Of a stretch of DNA of 64,000 nucleotides, positions 9,652-18,383 are shown one piece after another. Below the pieces are notes generated by a model, which ran no database searches, had not been told where the DNA came from, and saw only the letters and a program-made list of their open reading frames with translations. Made by a program: the position numbers and the translations under genes. This DNA is from Donghicola mangrovi (GTDB taxonomy: Bacteria; Pseudomonadota; Alphaproteobacteria; Rhodobacterales; Rhodobacteraceae): NCBI RefSeq assembly GCF_013377535.1, contig NZ_JABCJE010000001.1, forward strand, positions 186,001 through 250,000, written 5' to 3'. Each line of letters begins with the position of its first letter. The first letter of the stretch is position 1.

Positions 9652-10437
9652 TCAGGCGTGATCGGCGCCGCCGTACCAGTCGCCCATGCGCACCTCGGCT
9701 TTGTCACCCACAAGCTCGGCGAATTTACCAAGATCCGAGAATGTCTTGTCCTTGTTGCGGTAGTGGTAGGGATAGACGACCGCGGGGGCAAAGGCGGCAA
9801 CACCCTCGGCGGCTTGTTCGACCCCCATGGTAAAGGGCAGGTTCATGCAGACGAACGCCAGATCGATGTCCTTGAGGCCCTTCATCGCGTCGGTCACTTC
9901 GGTATCACCGGACAGATAGATGCGGAAATCGCCCATCGTCAGGACATAACCATTGTCGCGCCCCTCCGGGTGAAAGTTCGCACGCTCGGGTGTGGTGTTG
10001 TGGGCGGGAATCGCGTCGATGGTGATTCCGTTAAATTCTGTCTGGTCCCCGTTCGCGACCGAAGAGGCTTTGGCCTTCAGCATATCATCGAGTTTATCGT
10101 AAACGGCAGGGTTGGTGATCAGGACGGTTTTGTCCGCCACCAGCGCGGCCAGCGTTTCGGGTGCAAAGTGGTCGCCGTGCTCGTGGGTCAGCAGAATCAG
10201 GTCCGGCTTGGGGAAATTGCTGTACTGCGCCGCGTCGCCAACGGGATCGACATAGATCACACCAGCGGGGGTCTCCATCACGATCGAGGCGTGCTCGATG
10301 GGATGAATGGTCAGGGTCCCCTGCCCCGTTTCGAAACTGTTCGCGCCGTGCGCAGCAGCGTTGGCCGTGAATGGCATGATGGCGATGACTCCTGCACTTG
10401 CGGCGGTGGCCATGAAGGTTCTTCTGGAAAGGGTCAT
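9652..10437 (-). CDS. Tat-exported MBL-fold metal-dependent hydrolase
   Basis: 261 residues. The N-terminus has a twin-arginine signal (SRRTFMA) followed by a hydrophobic stretch, so it should be exported folded. The metallo-beta-lactamase metal site HEHGDH is at 85-90, and the overall pattern resembles the UlaG/UPF0173 type. The substrate is unknown. The start has AGGAGG 8 nt upstream. It lies in the insertion between rpmD and rplO, downstream of the terminator at 10503-10542, so it should have its own promoter. Confidence 0.82.
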   Translation of the reverse strand: MTLSRRTFMATAASAGVIAIMPFTANAAAHGANSFETGQGTLTIHPIEHASIVMETPAGVIYVDPVGDAAQYSNFPKPDLILLTHEHGDHFAPETLAALVADKTVLITNPAVYDKLDDMLKAKASSVANGDQTEFNGITIDAIPAHNTTPERANFHPEGRDNGYVLTMGDFRIYLSGDTEVTDAMKGLKDIDLAFVCMNLPFTMGVEQAAEGVAAFAPAVVYPYHYRNKDKTFSDLGKFAELVGDKAEVRMGDWYGGADHA

Positions 10438-10502
10438 ACTAGCGTCCTCCTGTTTGTTCGAGGAGATAGCGCGGTACCCATCCGGACAATTCACGAAACC
10501 GT

Positions 10503-10542
10503 TAAAAGGAAACGCCCTCCGGCGGGCGGGCCGGAGGGCGTT
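10503..10542 (-). terminator. Intrinsic terminator after the DUF1127 gene and RNA
   Basis: A 12-bp perfect stem (10511-10522 with 10531-10542), followed on the minus strand by TCCTTTTAAC. It would form the 3' end of the putative small RNA. Confidence 0.8.
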
Positions 10543-10656
10543 TGTGCGTGACTCGTTAACCAAAACACGAGCACTAGGGAAAGTTTTGACCCGCGCTTCA
10601 GGCACCCAAGGAGGAGGAGAGGTGCCGGATCAGGGAGGAGGAGTTGCGCAGGTCTA
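10511..10656 (-). ncRNA. Putative CcsR/cuckoo-type small RNA with CCUCCUCCC anti-SD motifs
   Basis: Directly downstream of the DUF1127 stop, the minus-strand RNA has an outer 9-bp stem (10646-10654 with 10588-10596, one G-U). It encloses an inner hairpin GGCACC/GGTGCC (10621-10626 with 10601-10606) whose loop exposes UCCUCCUCC. A second exposed motif, exactly CCUCCUCCC, is at 10633-10641. A strong terminator follows. Small RNAs with this motif, found next to DUF1127 genes, are known from Rhodobacter (CcsR RNAs) and related bacteria. The assignment rests on motif and context, not on an alignment. Confidence 0.65.
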
Positions 10657-10664
10657 ACCTTGAA

Positions 10665-10880
10665 TTAGATCTTGGCCGCTTCCTGAGCTGCCAGAGTGCG
10701 GATGTCGGTGCGCGCGATGCCGATGTCGCTGAGTTCGCGGTCGGTCAGAACAGCCAGCTCGTTGTAGCAACGGTTGTAGGCGGCGCGGCGTGCGAGGGTG
10801 GTTTTCACTGCCTCGATTGCGACATTGAAACGCTCTGCGAATTGGAAGCCGGCGCGGGAGGGTGCGTGTACAAATGCCAT
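10665..10880 (-). CDS. DUF1127 small protein (CcaF1-like)
   Basis: 71 residues, largely helical and basic, with the family signature LTDRELSDIGIARTDI at 45-60. The second ATG is preferred because AAGG lies at proper distance from it. The best-known family member, CcaF1 of Rhodobacter sphaeroides, binds RNA and affects maturation of the CcsR small RNAs encoded beside it. The same arrangement is seen here, with CCUCCUCCC motifs immediately downstream. Its location between rpmD and rplO is unusual. Confidence 0.85.
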   Translation of the reverse strand: MAFVHAPSRAGFQFAERFNVAIEAVKTTLARRAAYNRCYNELAVLTDRELSDIGIARTDIRTLAAQEAAKI

Positions 10881-10958
10881 CTTAATCATCCTTGGGTAGG
10901 TGCGGGGCGTATTCCCCAGCGGTTCAGTCTGTTGTTCGTTTCGTCTTTGGACATCTCA

Positions 10959-10987
10959 TATGTATCGCAGCGTGATGGCGCTAACAA
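10959..10987 (-). promoter_or_regulatory. Candidate promoter of the DUF1127 gene
   Basis: TTGTTA (10982-10987), a 17-nt spacer and TACATA (10959-10964), about 80 nt upstream of the start. It could equally be read by an alternative sigma factor; in Rhodobacter such units are stress-induced. Confidence 0.45.
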
Positions 10988-11210
10988 ATTCCTGTTCGGT
11001 CGACCCGTTATGCACTTGCAGCATGACTAGCCACCCGTAAGGCGTTTCCTGCGCATGTCACGCAAAGCGGCCATGCAAATGGCGCACAAATCCATGAAAA
11101 TCAGTGGGTTTTGCATACTGCGGCATGCCGAAACGGCCGATCAGGTTAGGCATGATTGCCGCCCAAGCCGATTCCCGCGCCCACAGGGGAATCAGAAATG
11201 CTGCGCCTGC

Positions 11211-11243
11211 AAAGCAAAACGCCCCGCAGTTTCCTGCGGGGCG
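11211..11243 (-). terminator. Intrinsic terminator after rpmD
   Basis: A perfect 10-bp stem (11220-11229 with 11234-11243) with a 4-nt loop, followed on the minus strand by TTTTGCTTT. It ends the transcript running from rpmC to rpmD. Confidence 0.9.
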
Positions 11244-11267
11244 CTTGCTGTCAATTGAAGGGGGCTA

Positions 11268-11456
11268 TTAGCCGCGCTCTTCGATGATCTCGACCAGGTG
11301 CGGGATCTTGTTGACCATGCCGCGGATCGAGGGGGTGTCCTCGAGCTCACGGGTTTTGTGCATCTTGTTCAGACCCAGACCGATCAGGATCTGGCGCTGA
11401 ACTGCGGGGCGGCGGATCGGGCTACCGATCTGCTTTACAACGATGGTCTTCGCCAT
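11268..11456 (-). CDS. rpmD: 50S ribosomal protein L30
   Basis: 62 residues, the normal size of bacterial uL30, starting [16 protein letters not shown]. It lies 12 nt after rpsE. The usual next gene, rplO, is displaced; an intrinsic terminator follows here instead. Confidence 0.97.
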   Translation of the reverse strand: MAKTIVVKQIGSPIRRPAVQRQILIGLGLNKMHKTRELEDTPSIRGMVNKIPHLVEIIEERG

Positions 11457-11468
11457 GGTTCCGTCTCC

Positions 11469-12044
11469 TTACGCTTCTGCCGATGCGTCTGCTTCCGCAG
11501 CCGCGCCGTCATACTTGTGCAGGATGTCTGCAACCTTTTTGCCACGACGCTGTGCCACCTGACGGGGCGACGCTTCGAGGCTCAGAGCGTCGAGAGTTGC
11601 GCGGATCATGTTGTAGGGGTTCTGCGAGCCGATCGACTTCGCAACAACGTCCTGAACACCCAGCATCTCGAACACAGCGCGCATCGGACCACCCGCGATG
11701 ATACCGGTACCCTGGGGGGCGGTACGCATCACTACGCGGCCTGCACCGTGACGACCTTCGATGTCGTGGTGAAGGGTACGACCTTCACGCAGCGGCACGC
11801 GGATCATCTTGCGCTTTGCTTGCTCAGTGGCCTTGCGGATCGCCTCGGGTACTTCTTTCGCTTTACCCTTGCCGAAGCCTACGCGGCCTTTCTGGTCGCC
11901 GACAACCACCAGAGCAGCGAAGCCAAAGCGCTTACCACCCTTAACGGTTTTCGACACACGGTTGATCGCCACCAGACGATCGGCGAATTCCGGAGCTTCC
12001 TCGCGCTCGGCGCGGCGGTCCCGGCGGTTTTCACGTTCTGCCAT
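11469..12044 (-). CDS. rpsE: 30S ribosomal protein S5
   Basis: 191 residues. It has the N-terminal double-stranded RNA-binding fold (about 20-85) and the C-terminal S5 domain with [13 protein letters not shown]. It has an alphaproteobacterial-type N-terminal basic extension ([12 protein letters not shown]) and an Ala/Glu-rich tail. uS5 helps decoding fidelity. It lies 12 nt after rplR. Confidence 0.98.
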   Translation of the reverse strand: MAERENRRDRRAEREEAPEFADRLVAINRVSKTVKGGKRFGFAALVVVGDQKGRVGFGKGKAKEVPEAIRKATEQAKRKMIRVPLREGRTLHHDIEGRHGAGRVVMRTAPQGTGIIAGGPMRAVFEMLGVQDVVAKSIGSQNPYNMIRATLDALSLEASPRQVAQRRGKKVADILHKYDGAAAEADASAEA

Positions 12045-12056
12045 ATCGTCTTCTCC

Positions 12057-12416
12057 TTAGAACTTCAGTCCGCCCTCACGGGCGGCATCGGCCAGCGCCT
12101 TGATGGTGCCATGGAAGAGGTAGCCACCACGATCGAAGTAGCATTCTTCCACGCCAGCGGCTTTCGCACGCTCGGCGAGTAGGGCACCAACCTTGGCGGC
12201 GGCTTCCTGGTTGTTCTTGCCTACGAGACCCAGATCTTTTTCCAGGCTCGAAGCGGCGGCGATGGTGCGGCCCTGAAGGTCGTCGATCAGCTGAACGCTG
12301 ATGTTCTTGTTCGAGCGATACACCGAGAGGCGGGCACGGCCATTGGCCATTTTCCGCAGTTTGTTCCGAACGCGCTGTTGACGCTTCAGAAACAGGGTAC
12401 GTTTGCTGTTTGCCAT
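12057..12416 (-). CDS. rplR: 50S ribosomal protein L18
   Basis: 119 residues of uL18, which binds 5S rRNA. The basic N-terminus and the conserved [11 protein letters not shown] stretch are visible, with the C-terminal DRGGYLFHG motif. It is in the spc cluster 11 nt after rplF. Confidence 0.98.
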   Translation of the reverse strand: MANSKRTLFLKRQQRVRNKLRKMANGRARLSVYRSNKNISVQLIDDLQGRTIAAASSLEKDLGLVGKNNQEAAAKVGALLAERAKAAGVEECYFDRGGYLFHGTIKALADAAREGGLKF

Positions 12417-12427
12417 CTATCGCGTCC

Positions 12428-12961
12428 TTACTTCTTCTTGCCTTCCTTCTGGAAGATGTACTCGCCACGGTACCGGATACCCTTGCCCTTGTAGGGTTCG
12501 GGACGGCGCCAGTCGCGAATCTTCGCAGCGGTTTCACCAACGAGCTGGGCATCAATGCCTTCCAGCACGATTTCGGTCGGCTTCGGAGTGGTCACAGTCA
12601 CGCCAGCAGGGATCGCGAAATCAACGTCGTGCGAGTAGCCGAGGTTGAGTTTCACAACGTTGCCTGCAACGGCAGCGCGATAACCCACACCAACGATGTC
12701 CAGCTCTTTTTTGAAGCCAGCAGTCACGCCAGTGATCAGGTTCGCGATCATCGAGCGGCTCATGCCCCACTGTTGACGCGCGCGCTTCGACGAACCGCGG
12801 GGATCAACTTTGACACTGTTGCCGTCGATGGTGATGGTCACATCATCGGTAGCGGTGAAGCTCAGGGTGCCCTTGGGGCCCTTTACTTCGATGGTCTGGC
12901 CCGAAAGCGACGCCGAAACGCCGGAGGGCAGCTCGACCGGTTTTTTACCAATACGAGACAT
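12428..12961 (-). CDS. rplF: 50S ribosomal protein L6
   Basis: 177 residues starting [15 protein letters not shown], with two repeats of the L6 fold and the C-terminal [14 protein letters not shown] motif that contacts the sarcin-ricin region. It lies 12 nt after rpsH. Confidence 0.98.
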   Translation of the reverse strand: MSRIGKKPVELPSGVSASLSGQTIEVKGPKGTLSFTATDDVTITIDGNSVKVDPRGSSKRARQQWGMSRSMIANLITGVTAGFKKELDIVGVGYRAAVAGNVVKLNLGYSHDVDFAIPAGVTVTTPKPTEIVLEGIDAQLVGETAAKIRDWRRPEPYKGKGIRYRGEYIFQKEGKKK

Positions 12962-12973
12962 TACGAGACCTCC

Positions 12974-13366
12974 TTAGAATACGGTGCAGAGCACTTCGCC
13001 GCCAACATTGGCGTGACGTGCAGCTGCATCCGACATTACGCCCTTCGGAGTCGAAACGATCGAGACGCCAAGGCCCTGACGGACTTCGGGGATCTCTTGC
13101 GCGCCCATGTAGACGCGACGACCGGGCTTCGACACACGCTTGATCTCGCGGATCACAGGAGCGCCTTCGTAGTACTTCAGAGAAATTTCGATGGCCGCGT
13201 GGCCGTTCTCGTCAGTGGTTTTCTCGTAGCCACGGATGTAGCCTTCATCCAGAAGGACATCCAGAACCCAAGCGCGCAGCTTCGAAGCCGGGGTCGACAC
13301 AGTCGACTTGCCGCGCATCTGAGCGTTGCGGATCCGGGTGAGCATATCGCCGAGAGGATCGTTCAT
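12974..13366 (-). CDS. rpsH: 30S ribosomal protein S8
   Basis: 130 residues starting [16 protein letters not shown], with the C-terminal [14 protein letters not shown]. uS8 organises the central domain of 16S rRNA and in E. coli represses the spc operon by binding the rplE leader. I did not find an obvious 16S-like site near rplE here. Confidence 0.98.
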   Translation of the reverse strand: MNDPLGDMLTRIRNAQMRGKSTVSTPASKLRAWVLDVLLDEGYIRGYEKTTDENGHAAIEISLKYYEGAPVIREIKRVSKPGRRVYMGAQEIPEVRQGLGVSIVSTPKGVMSDAAARHANVGGEVLCTVF

Positions 13367-13379
13367 CTTATATCTCCTC

Positions 13380-13685
13380 TTACCAGCTCGACTTCACCAG
13401 GCCGGGGGCCTGACCGTTGGAGCCCAGTTCGCGCAGCATAATACGGCTAACCTTGAGCTTACGGTAGTAAGCGTGGGGACGGCCGGTCAGCTGGCAGCGG
13501 TTGTGCAGGCGGGTTGCCGAGCTGTTGCGCGGCAGTTTCGCAAGCGCCATGCGAGCTTTGAAACGCTCTTCCATGGACTTGCTTTCGTCATTCGCGATCT
13601 CTTTGAGAGCGGCGCGCTTGGCTGCGTATTTCGCGACCAGGCGTTCACGCTTCTTCTCGCGTTCGATCATTGCTTTTTTAGCCAT
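13380..13685 (-). CDS. rpsN: 30S ribosomal protein S14 (zinc-free long form)
   Basis: 101 residues, the long C-minus type: the C-terminal half ([19 protein letters not shown]) lacks the two CxxC zinc pairs of short S14. It starts [17 protein letters not shown]. It lies 17 nt after rplE in the spc cluster. Confidence 0.98.
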   Translation of the reverse strand: MAKKAMIEREKKRERLVAKYAAKRAALKEIANDESKSMEERFKARMALAKLPRNSSATRLHNRCQLTGRPHAYYRKLKVSRIMLRELGSNGQAPGLVKSSW

Positions 13686-13702
13686 GTCTTACCCTTTCGC
13701 GA

Positions 13703-14263
13703 TTACGCAGTGAACGGCATGTTGAAGTGCTTGAGCAGCGCCTTCGCTTCACCGTCGGTTTTCGCAGTGGTGCAGATGATGATGTCCATACCCCAAACTT
13801 CGTCTACTTTGTCGAAGTCGATTTCGGGGAAGACGATGTGTTCCTTGAGGCCCATGGCGAAGTTGCCACGACCGTCAAACGACGGCTTCACACCACGGAA
13901 GTCGCGGATGCGGGGCATCGCGATGGTGATCAGACGGTCCAGGAATTCATACATCCGGTCGCCACGCAGGGTGACTTTGGTGCCCAGGGGCATGCCTTCA
14001 CGGACGCGGAAGCCTGCGATCGACTTCTTCGCCTTGGTGATGACTGCCAGCTGACCTGCGATCTTCGACAGATCTTCCTGAGCCGACTTGGCTTTCTTGG
14101 AATCACGAACCGATTCCGCACCGGCGCCGATGTTCAGAACGATTTTGTCCAGCTTGGGGAGCATCATCTCGTTCTTGTAGCCGAACTCTTCCATCAGAGC
14201 GGCTTTGATCGACTCGCGGTACTGTACCTTGAGACGCGGGGTGTAGTTTGCGGTATCAAGCAT
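13703..14263 (-). CDS. rplE: 50S ribosomal protein L5
   Basis: 186 residues of uL5, a 5S rRNA-binding central protuberance protein. Conserved stretches IVLNIGAG and [20 protein letters not shown] are visible. The start overlaps the rplX stop by 8 nt. Confidence 0.98.
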   Translation of the reverse strand: MLDTANYTPRLKVQYRESIKAALMEEFGYKNEMMLPKLDKIVLNIGAGAESVRDSKKAKSAQEDLSKIAGQLAVITKAKKSIAGFRVREGMPLGTKVTLRGDRMYEFLDRLITIAMPRIRDFRGVKPSFDGRGNFAMGLKEHIVFPEIDFDKVDEVWGMDIIICTTAKTDGEAKALLKHFNMPFTA

Positions 14264-14570
14264 CGATCACTTCCCCCGATTTCTTGGCAAAACGGACCTT
14301 CTTGTCGCCTTCCATACGGAAGCCAACGCGGGTTGCACCACCAAGCTTGGGGTCAACGATCGCGAGGTTCGACAGCTCGATCGGCAGCGACTTGGGCAGA
14401 CGGCCGCCCTGGCTGTTCTGGGTCTGGCGGGTATGACGGATGGCCATGTTGACGCCTTCGACAATGGCTTTGCCCGCTTTGGGGTCTACCGAAGTGATGG
14501 TGCCTTCTTTGCCCTTGTCCTTACCGGCAAGAACGATGACCTTGTCACCTTTACGGAGTTTGGCAGCCAT
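14256..14570 (-). CDS. rplX: 50S ribosomal protein L24
   Basis: 104 residues with the KOW motif near the N-terminus ([17 protein letters not shown]). uL24 initiates large-subunit assembly. It overlaps rplN by 1 nt and rplE by 8 nt, indicating tight translational coupling. Confidence 0.98.
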   Translation of the reverse strand: MAAKLRKGDKVIVLAGKDKGKEGTITSVDPKAGKAIVEGVNMAIRHTRQTQNSQGGRLPKSLPIELSNLAIVDPKLGGATRVGFRMEGDKKVRFAKKSGEVIDA

Positions 14571-14938
14571 TACAGCACCTCCGGGGCGAGCGAGATGATC
14601 TTCATGAAGTTTTTGGCGCGCAGTTCGCGAACGACCGGGCCAAAAATACGGGTGCCAACAGGCTCGCCCGCGTTGTTGAGGATCACCGCAGCGTTGCGGT
14701 CAAAACGGATGGCGGTGCCATCTTCACGACGTACTTCCTTGGCGGTACGAACGACGACTGCCTTACGGACGTCACCTTTCTTAACGCGGCCGCGCGGGAT
14801 CGCTTCTTTGACGGATACGACGATGATATCGCCGACCGAAGCGTACTTGCGCTTGGAACCACCGAGGACCTTGATGCACTGAACTCGGCGTGCGCCCGAG
14901 TTATCAGCGACATCCAGATTGGTCTGCATCTGGATCAT
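14570..14938 (-). CDS. rplN: 50S ribosomal protein L14
   Basis: 122 residues starting [16 protein letters not shown], with the conserved [13 protein letters not shown] and the C-terminal [12 protein letters not shown]. uL14 is part of the intersubunit bridge and binds RsfS. A 67-nt spacer to rpsQ contains a 14-bp perfect palindrome (14991-15004). Confidence 0.98.
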   Translation of the reverse strand: MIQMQTNLDVADNSGARRVQCIKVLGGSKRKYASVGDIIVVSVKEAIPRGRVKKGDVRKAVVVRTAKEVRREDGTAIRFDRNAAVILNNAGEPVGTRIFGPVVRELRAKNFMKIISLAPEVL

Positions 14939-15005
14939 TTGGTTTCTCCGGACCTTTGGGGAGGCTTAGGGGCCTGAACCCCCAGGGTTTCTCTCAGCTG
15001 AGAGC

Positions 15006-15239
15006 TCAAGCTTTCGCCAGAACTTCCCAACGCTTGGTTTTCGAGTAAGGCGCGCATTCGATGATGCGGACGGTGTCGCCTACTTTGAAGGCGTTGTCTG
15101 CGTCGTGTGCGCGGTACTTCTTCGACTTCTTGATGGTCTTCTTAAGCACGGGGTGCTTAAAACGACGCTCTACGCGAACGGTAACAGTCTGCTCGTTCGC
15201 GTCGCTGGTTACGGTGCCTTGCAGGATACGTTTGGGCAT
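15006..15239 (-). CDS. rpsQ: 30S ribosomal protein S17
   Basis: 77 residues of uS17 with an OB fold. It starts [18 protein letters not shown] and holds [18 protein letters not shown]. It lies 15 nt after rpmC. Confidence 0.98.
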   Translation of the reverse strand: MPKRILQGTVTSDANEQTVTVRVERRFKHPVLKKTIKKSKKYRAHDADNAFKVGDTVRIIECAPYSKTKRWEVLAKA

Positions 15240-15254
15240 TCTTCAGAGCTCCGC

Positions 15255-15458
15255 TTATTCAGCAGCCGCTTGCGCGGCCTTTTCGTTGAGGATGGTCAGA
15301 ACACGAGCGGTGTCGCGCTTAACCTGACGCATACGTGCGGTGTTTTCGATTTGGCCGGTGGCCTGCTGGAAACGCAGGTTGAAGGCTTCTTTCTTAAGAG
15401 CCACCAGATCCTCGCGGAGCTGGTCGGGCGTCTTGCCACGCAGTTCTTGGGCGTTCAT
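15255..15458 (-). CDS. rpmC: 50S ribosomal protein L29
   Basis: 67 residues of uL29, a two-helix protein near the exit tunnel. The start [14 protein letters not shown] is preceded by AAAAGGATAAGG. The tail is Ala/Glu-rich. Normally rpmC directly follows rplP; here 1.1 kb and an opposite-strand oxygenase gene intervene, so rpmC must open a new transcription unit. Confidence 0.96.
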   Translation of the reverse strand: MNAQELRGKTPDQLREDLVALKKEAFNLRFQQATGQIENTARMRQVKRDTARVLTILNEKAAQAAAE

Positions 15459-15807
15459 TCGCCTTATCCTTTTCAACATCACCGGCGGGCCCTTTTGGGT
15501 AACCCGTGATCCGGTGGAGGTTCGTTTAGGGAACACTTATCCTGCGCACAAAGCGCAAGGATGCGTCCCATTACATGAAGCTTTTATGGAGGGCAACCGA
15601 TTCCTACCGAAAATCCCAATTTTTCCTGAGGGCTCCGGCCTGTCGGACCCATCGCTGCGCAGGGTCTGACCTATGTCAATTGTGATGCGCTTGTAACCGC
15701 GTATGGAGCCCTTGCACAAGGCGCAGAATGGGCGCAGGACAAGGGAACACCATCCGCCGTGCCCCCTGCCCCAGCGCCTGCCAGCACGCATTTACCGGAG
15801 AGACCCC
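15459..15807. other. 349-nt divergent spacer between rpmC and the oxygenase gene
   Basis: It should hold promoters for both directions. A consensus -35 TTGACA is visible for the minus strand (15674-15679). I see no gene. A hairpin-forming stretch ACCGGCGGGCCC...GGGTAACCCGTGATCCGGT lies close to rpmC (about 15480-15517). Confidence 0.55.
15651..15679 (-). promoter_or_regulatory. Candidate promoter for rpmC-rpsQ-...-rpmD
   Basis: TTGACA (15674-15679) is a perfect -35. A 17-nt spacer leads to AGCGAT (15651-15656), a poor -10. The location, about 190 nt upstream of rpmC and beyond the rplP terminator, fits the need for a new promoter. Confidence 0.4.
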
Positions 15808-16428
15808 ATGGCAACCATTTCTTCCCTGTTCGTCACGCGCCTCTATCAGGCCAAGCTGAACGAGTACGGCCCCGAGGTAGACACCGAGGAACTCGAGAAC
15901 TCCTGCGTTTCGATCGCCGAGGATGACGATGCCGGCCTCGAGTGGTGCGAGCAGAACGGCTATCCGGGTTACACCAGCTATGCCTCGCTGACGGACCTGC
16001 CGTGGCGCTTCCCCGTGTTCGCCCAAGTGGTCGAGGCGCTGGACCAGCACGTCGCCGCCTTTGCCAAGGATCTGGAGTTTGACCTGGCCGACAAGAAGCT
16101 GGTTCTCGAGGATATCTGGATCAACATCCTGCCCGAGGGCGGCATCCACACCTCGCACATCCATCCCCACTCGGTGATCAGCGGCACCACCTATGTCTAC
16201 ATGCCCGAAGGCGCCCGCGCGATCAAATACGAGGACCCGCGCCACGCGATGATGATGGCCTCTCCTGTCCGCCAGAAGGGCTGCCGCGAAGAGCTGAAGG
16301 CCTTTGTCTACCGCGCCCCCGAGGTTGGAGACGTGCTTCTCTGGGAAAGCTGGCTGCGCCACGAAGTGCCCATGAACATGGCCGAGGATGACCGCATCTC
16401 GGTGAGCTTCAACTACAAGTGGGAATAA
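15808..16428 (+). CDS. TIGR02466-type 2-oxoglutarate/Fe(II) oxygenase inside the S10 cluster
   Basis: 206 residues. It resembles the TIGR02466 family of putative 2OG-Fe(II) oxygenases: an iron site around [12 protein letters not shown] (candidate ligands His117 and His119), a distal WLRHEVP with His185, and Arg196 as a likely 2-oxoglutarate contact. The start has a CGGAG site. It is on the opposite strand to the ribosomal genes, has its own intrinsic terminator, and lies between rplP and rpmC, which are normally adjacent. The substrate is unknown; the position beside the L16 gene suggests testing ribosomal protein hydroxylation. Confidence 0.8.
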   Translation: MATISSLFVTRLYQAKLNEYGPEVDTEELENSCVSIAEDDDAGLEWCEQNGYPGYTSYASLTDLPWRFPVFAQVVEALDQHVAAFAKDLEFDLADKKLVLEDIWINILPEGGIHTSHIHPHSVISGTTYVYMPEGARAIKYEDPRHAMMMASPVRQKGCREELKAFVYRAPEVGDVLLWESWLRHEVPMNMAEDDRISVSFNYKWE

Positions 16429-16453
16429 GGCGCCCCACCCCGACACCCGATCA

Positions 16454-16484
16454 GGCCGATGCATCCGCGTCGGCCTTTTTCTTT
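16454..16484 (+). terminator. Intrinsic terminator of the oxygenase gene
   Basis: A GGCCGA/TCGGCC stem (16454-16459 with 16470-16475) followed by TTTTTCTTTC on the plus strand. Confidence 0.85.
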
Positions 16485-16510
16485 CGCGGCGGCCCATTCG
16501 GGCCCAAGCC

Positions 16511-16547
16511 AAAGAAAAACCCCCGCCACATCGCTGTGACGGGGGCT
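16511..16547 (-). terminator. Intrinsic terminator after rplP
   Basis: A 12-bp stem (16519-16530 with 16535-16547) and a T-rich run TTTTTCTTT on the minus strand. It ends the rplB-rpsS-rplV-rpsC-rplP transcript, which normally continues into rpmC. Confidence 0.88.
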
Positions 16548-16579
16548 TTATTCAAGCGTGAGGCATGCTCACGACCCGA

Positions 16580-16993
16580 TTACCAGTCCTCGCGGACGAC
16601 AACGCGGGTCTTGATCGGCAGCTTCATCGCAGCAAGGCGCAGTGCCTCTTTTGCGATGTCTTCGTCCACACCGTCGATCTCGAACATGATACGGCCGGGT
16701 TTGACCTTGGCGACCCAACGATCAACCGAACCCTTACCTTTACCCATACGAACTTCGATGGGCTTTGCGGTTACGGGCATATCCGGGAAGATACGGATCC
16801 AGACGCGACCCTGACGCTTCATGTGACGGGTCATCGCACGACGCGCAGCTTCGATCTGACGAGCAGTGATACGCTCCGGCTCAGTGGCCTTCAGGCCATA
16901 GGTGCCGAAGTTCAGGTCCGAACCGCCTTTTGCTTCGCCGTGGATACGGCCTTTGTGCATCTTGCGGAATTTAGTACGCTTAGGCTGAAGCAT
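16580..16993 (-). CDS. rplP: 50S ribosomal protein L16
   Basis: 137 residues of uL16, which shapes the A and P tRNA sites. It starts [16 protein letters not shown]. The loop EVRMGKGKG (80-88) contains Arg82, equivalent to the E. coli Arg81 that is hydroxylated by the oxygenase YcfD/RoxA. It lies 14 nt after rpsC and is the last gene of its unit before a strong terminator and an oxygenase gene. Confidence 0.98.
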   Translation of the reverse strand: MLQPKRTKFRKMHKGRIHGEAKGGSDLNFGTYGLKATEPERITARQIEAARRAMTRHMKRQGRVWIRIFPDMPVTAKPIEVRMGKGKGSVDRWVAKVKPGRIMFEIDGVDEDIAKEALRLAAMKLPIKTRVVVREDW

Positions 16994-17007
16994 TCTTCAT
17001 CCCTCCT

Positions 17008-17715
17008 TTAGCGACGGCCGCCAGCACCACGGGGTGCGGGACCATCCTGGAGTTCCTGAGCCTTGCGATCGCGCGCCTGGGGATCATGTTCCATGATGTC
17101 ACCTTTGTAGATGAACACCTTGATACCGATGATACCATAGGGAGTCGACGCTTCGGCGGTTGCATAGTCGATGTCAGCGCGCAGGGTGTGCAGCGGCACG
17201 CGGCCTTCGCGGTACCATTCGGTACGTGCGATTTCAGCGCCACCCAGACGGCCCGCGATGTTCACGCGGATACCGCCAGCGCCCATGCGCATTGCGTTCT
17301 GTACCGCACGCTTCAGAGCGCGACGGAACGAAACGCGGCGCTCGAGCTGCTGAGCGATCGACTCTGCGACCAGCTGAGCGTCCAGCTCGGGCTTGCGGAC
17401 TTCGACGATGTTCAGGTGCAGTTCGCTGTCGGTCATTGCCGCCAGTTTCTTGCGCAGAACTTCGATGTCAGCACCTTTTTTGCCGATGATCACGCCGGGA
17501 CGAGCGGTGTGAATGGTCACGCGGCATTTCTTGTGCGGACGTTCGATGATCACGCGAGCGATGCCCGCCTGCTTGCACTCTTTCTTGATGAATTCGCGGA
17601 TGCGGATGTCTTCAAGAAGGAGGTTACCGTAGTCTTTCGACTCTGCGAACCAGCGGCTGTCCCAGGTGCGGTTCACCTGAACGCGCATACCGATCGGGTT
17701 GGTTTTGTTACCCAT
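17008..17715 (-). CDS. rpsC: 30S ribosomal protein S3
   Basis: 235 residues starting [23 protein letters not shown] domain is in the N-terminal half ([13 protein letters not shown] near 74-86), followed by the S3 C-terminal domain. uS3 forms the mRNA entry site. Its start overlaps rplV by 1 nt. Confidence 0.98.
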   Translation of the reverse strand: MGNKTNPIGMRVQVNRTWDSRWFAESKDYGNLLLEDIRIREFIKKECKQAGIARVIIERPHKKCRVTIHTARPGVIIGKKGADIEVLRKKLAAMTDSELHLNIVEVRKPELDAQLVAESIAQQLERRVSFRRALKRAVQNAMRMGAGGIRVNIAGRLGGAEIARTEWYREGRVPLHTLRADIDYATAEASTPYGIIGIKVFIYKGDIMEHDPQARDRKAQELQDGPAPRGAGGRR

Positions 17716-18095
17716 TAGGCTTGCTCCTCGACCTGGCGGACCTTGATGGTGATCTCCGAGAACGGCTTCATGATCTTGCCGAAGCGACCACGGGCACGGG
17801 GACGACCGCGCTTCATGACCAGGTTCTTACCAACGTAAGCTTCTGCAACGATCAGCTCGTCAACATCGAGACCATGGTTGTTCTCGGCGTTGGCGATTGC
17901 CGACTGAAGGCATTTCTTCACGTCAACAGCTACGCGCTTGTTCGAGAAGGTCAGATCGGTCAGAGCCTTTTCTACCTTCTTACCGCGGATCAGCTGAGCA
18001 ACGAGGTTCAGCTTCTGCGGGCTGGTGCGAAGCATGCGCAGTTTTGCCATTGCTTCGTTGTCCGCCACGCGACGGGGGTTCTTTTCCTTACCCAT
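17715..18095 (-). CDS. rplV: 50S ribosomal protein L22
   Basis: 126 residues of uL22 with the long beta-hairpin that lines the exit tunnel ([17 protein letters not shown]). It lies 3 nt after rpsS and overlaps rpsC by 1 nt. Confidence 0.98.
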   Translation of the reverse strand: MGKEKNPRRVADNEAMAKLRMLRTSPQKLNLVAQLIRGKKVEKALTDLTFSNKRVAVDVKKCLQSAIANAENNHGLDVDELIVAEAYVGKNLVMKRGRPRARGRFGKIMKPFSEITIKVRQVEEQA

Positions 18096-18098
18096 GGC

Positions 18099-18380
18099 TT
18101 ACTTCCGCTTCGCTTTTTTGTCAGCCGCGTGACCGTAGTAGGTACGGGTCGGCGAATATTCACCGAACTTCTGGCCGATCATGTCTTCGGTAACCAGCAC
18201 GGGAACGTGCTTCTGGCCGTTGTAGACGCCGAAAGTCAGGCCCACGAACTGGGGCAGGATTGTCGAGCGACGCGACCAGATTTTGATAACATCGTTGAGG
18301 CGGCCCGAGTCGCGAGCTGCCGCAGCCTTCTTGAGGACGTAAGCGTCAACAAAAGGGCCTTTCCATACAGAGCGTGCCAT
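18099..18380 (-). CDS. rpsS: 30S ribosomal protein S19
   Basis: 93 residues of uS19 in the head of the small subunit, starting [18 protein letters not shown] with the conserved GHKLGEF-like region ([18 protein letters not shown]). It lies 3 nt after rplB. Confidence 0.98.
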   Translation of the reverse strand: MARSVWKGPFVDAYVLKKAAAARDSGRLNDVIKIWSRRSTILPQFVGLTFGVYNGQKHVPVLVTEDMIGQKFGEYSPTRTYYGHAADKKAKRK

Positions 18381-18383
18381 AGA

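Larger units (their letters stand above)
10881..11267. other. 387-nt gap between rpmD and the DUF1127 gene
   Basis: It contains the rpmD terminator (11211-11243) and a candidate DUF1127 promoter (10959-10987). Otherwise it holds only a 31-codon open frame (11058-11153, minus) without a ribosome-binding site, which I do not call. Confidence 0.6.

Noticed and set aside
11058-11153. A 31-codon minus-strand open frame between rpmD and the DUF1127 gene.
   Set aside because: There is no ribosome-binding site and no similarity I recognise, and such short frames are expected by chance.
14991-15004. A 14-bp palindrome CTCTCAGCTGAGAG between rpsQ and rplN.
   Set aside because: It is short and isolated, with no nearby promoter or terminator features. 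It is noted in the rplN entry but not called as a site.
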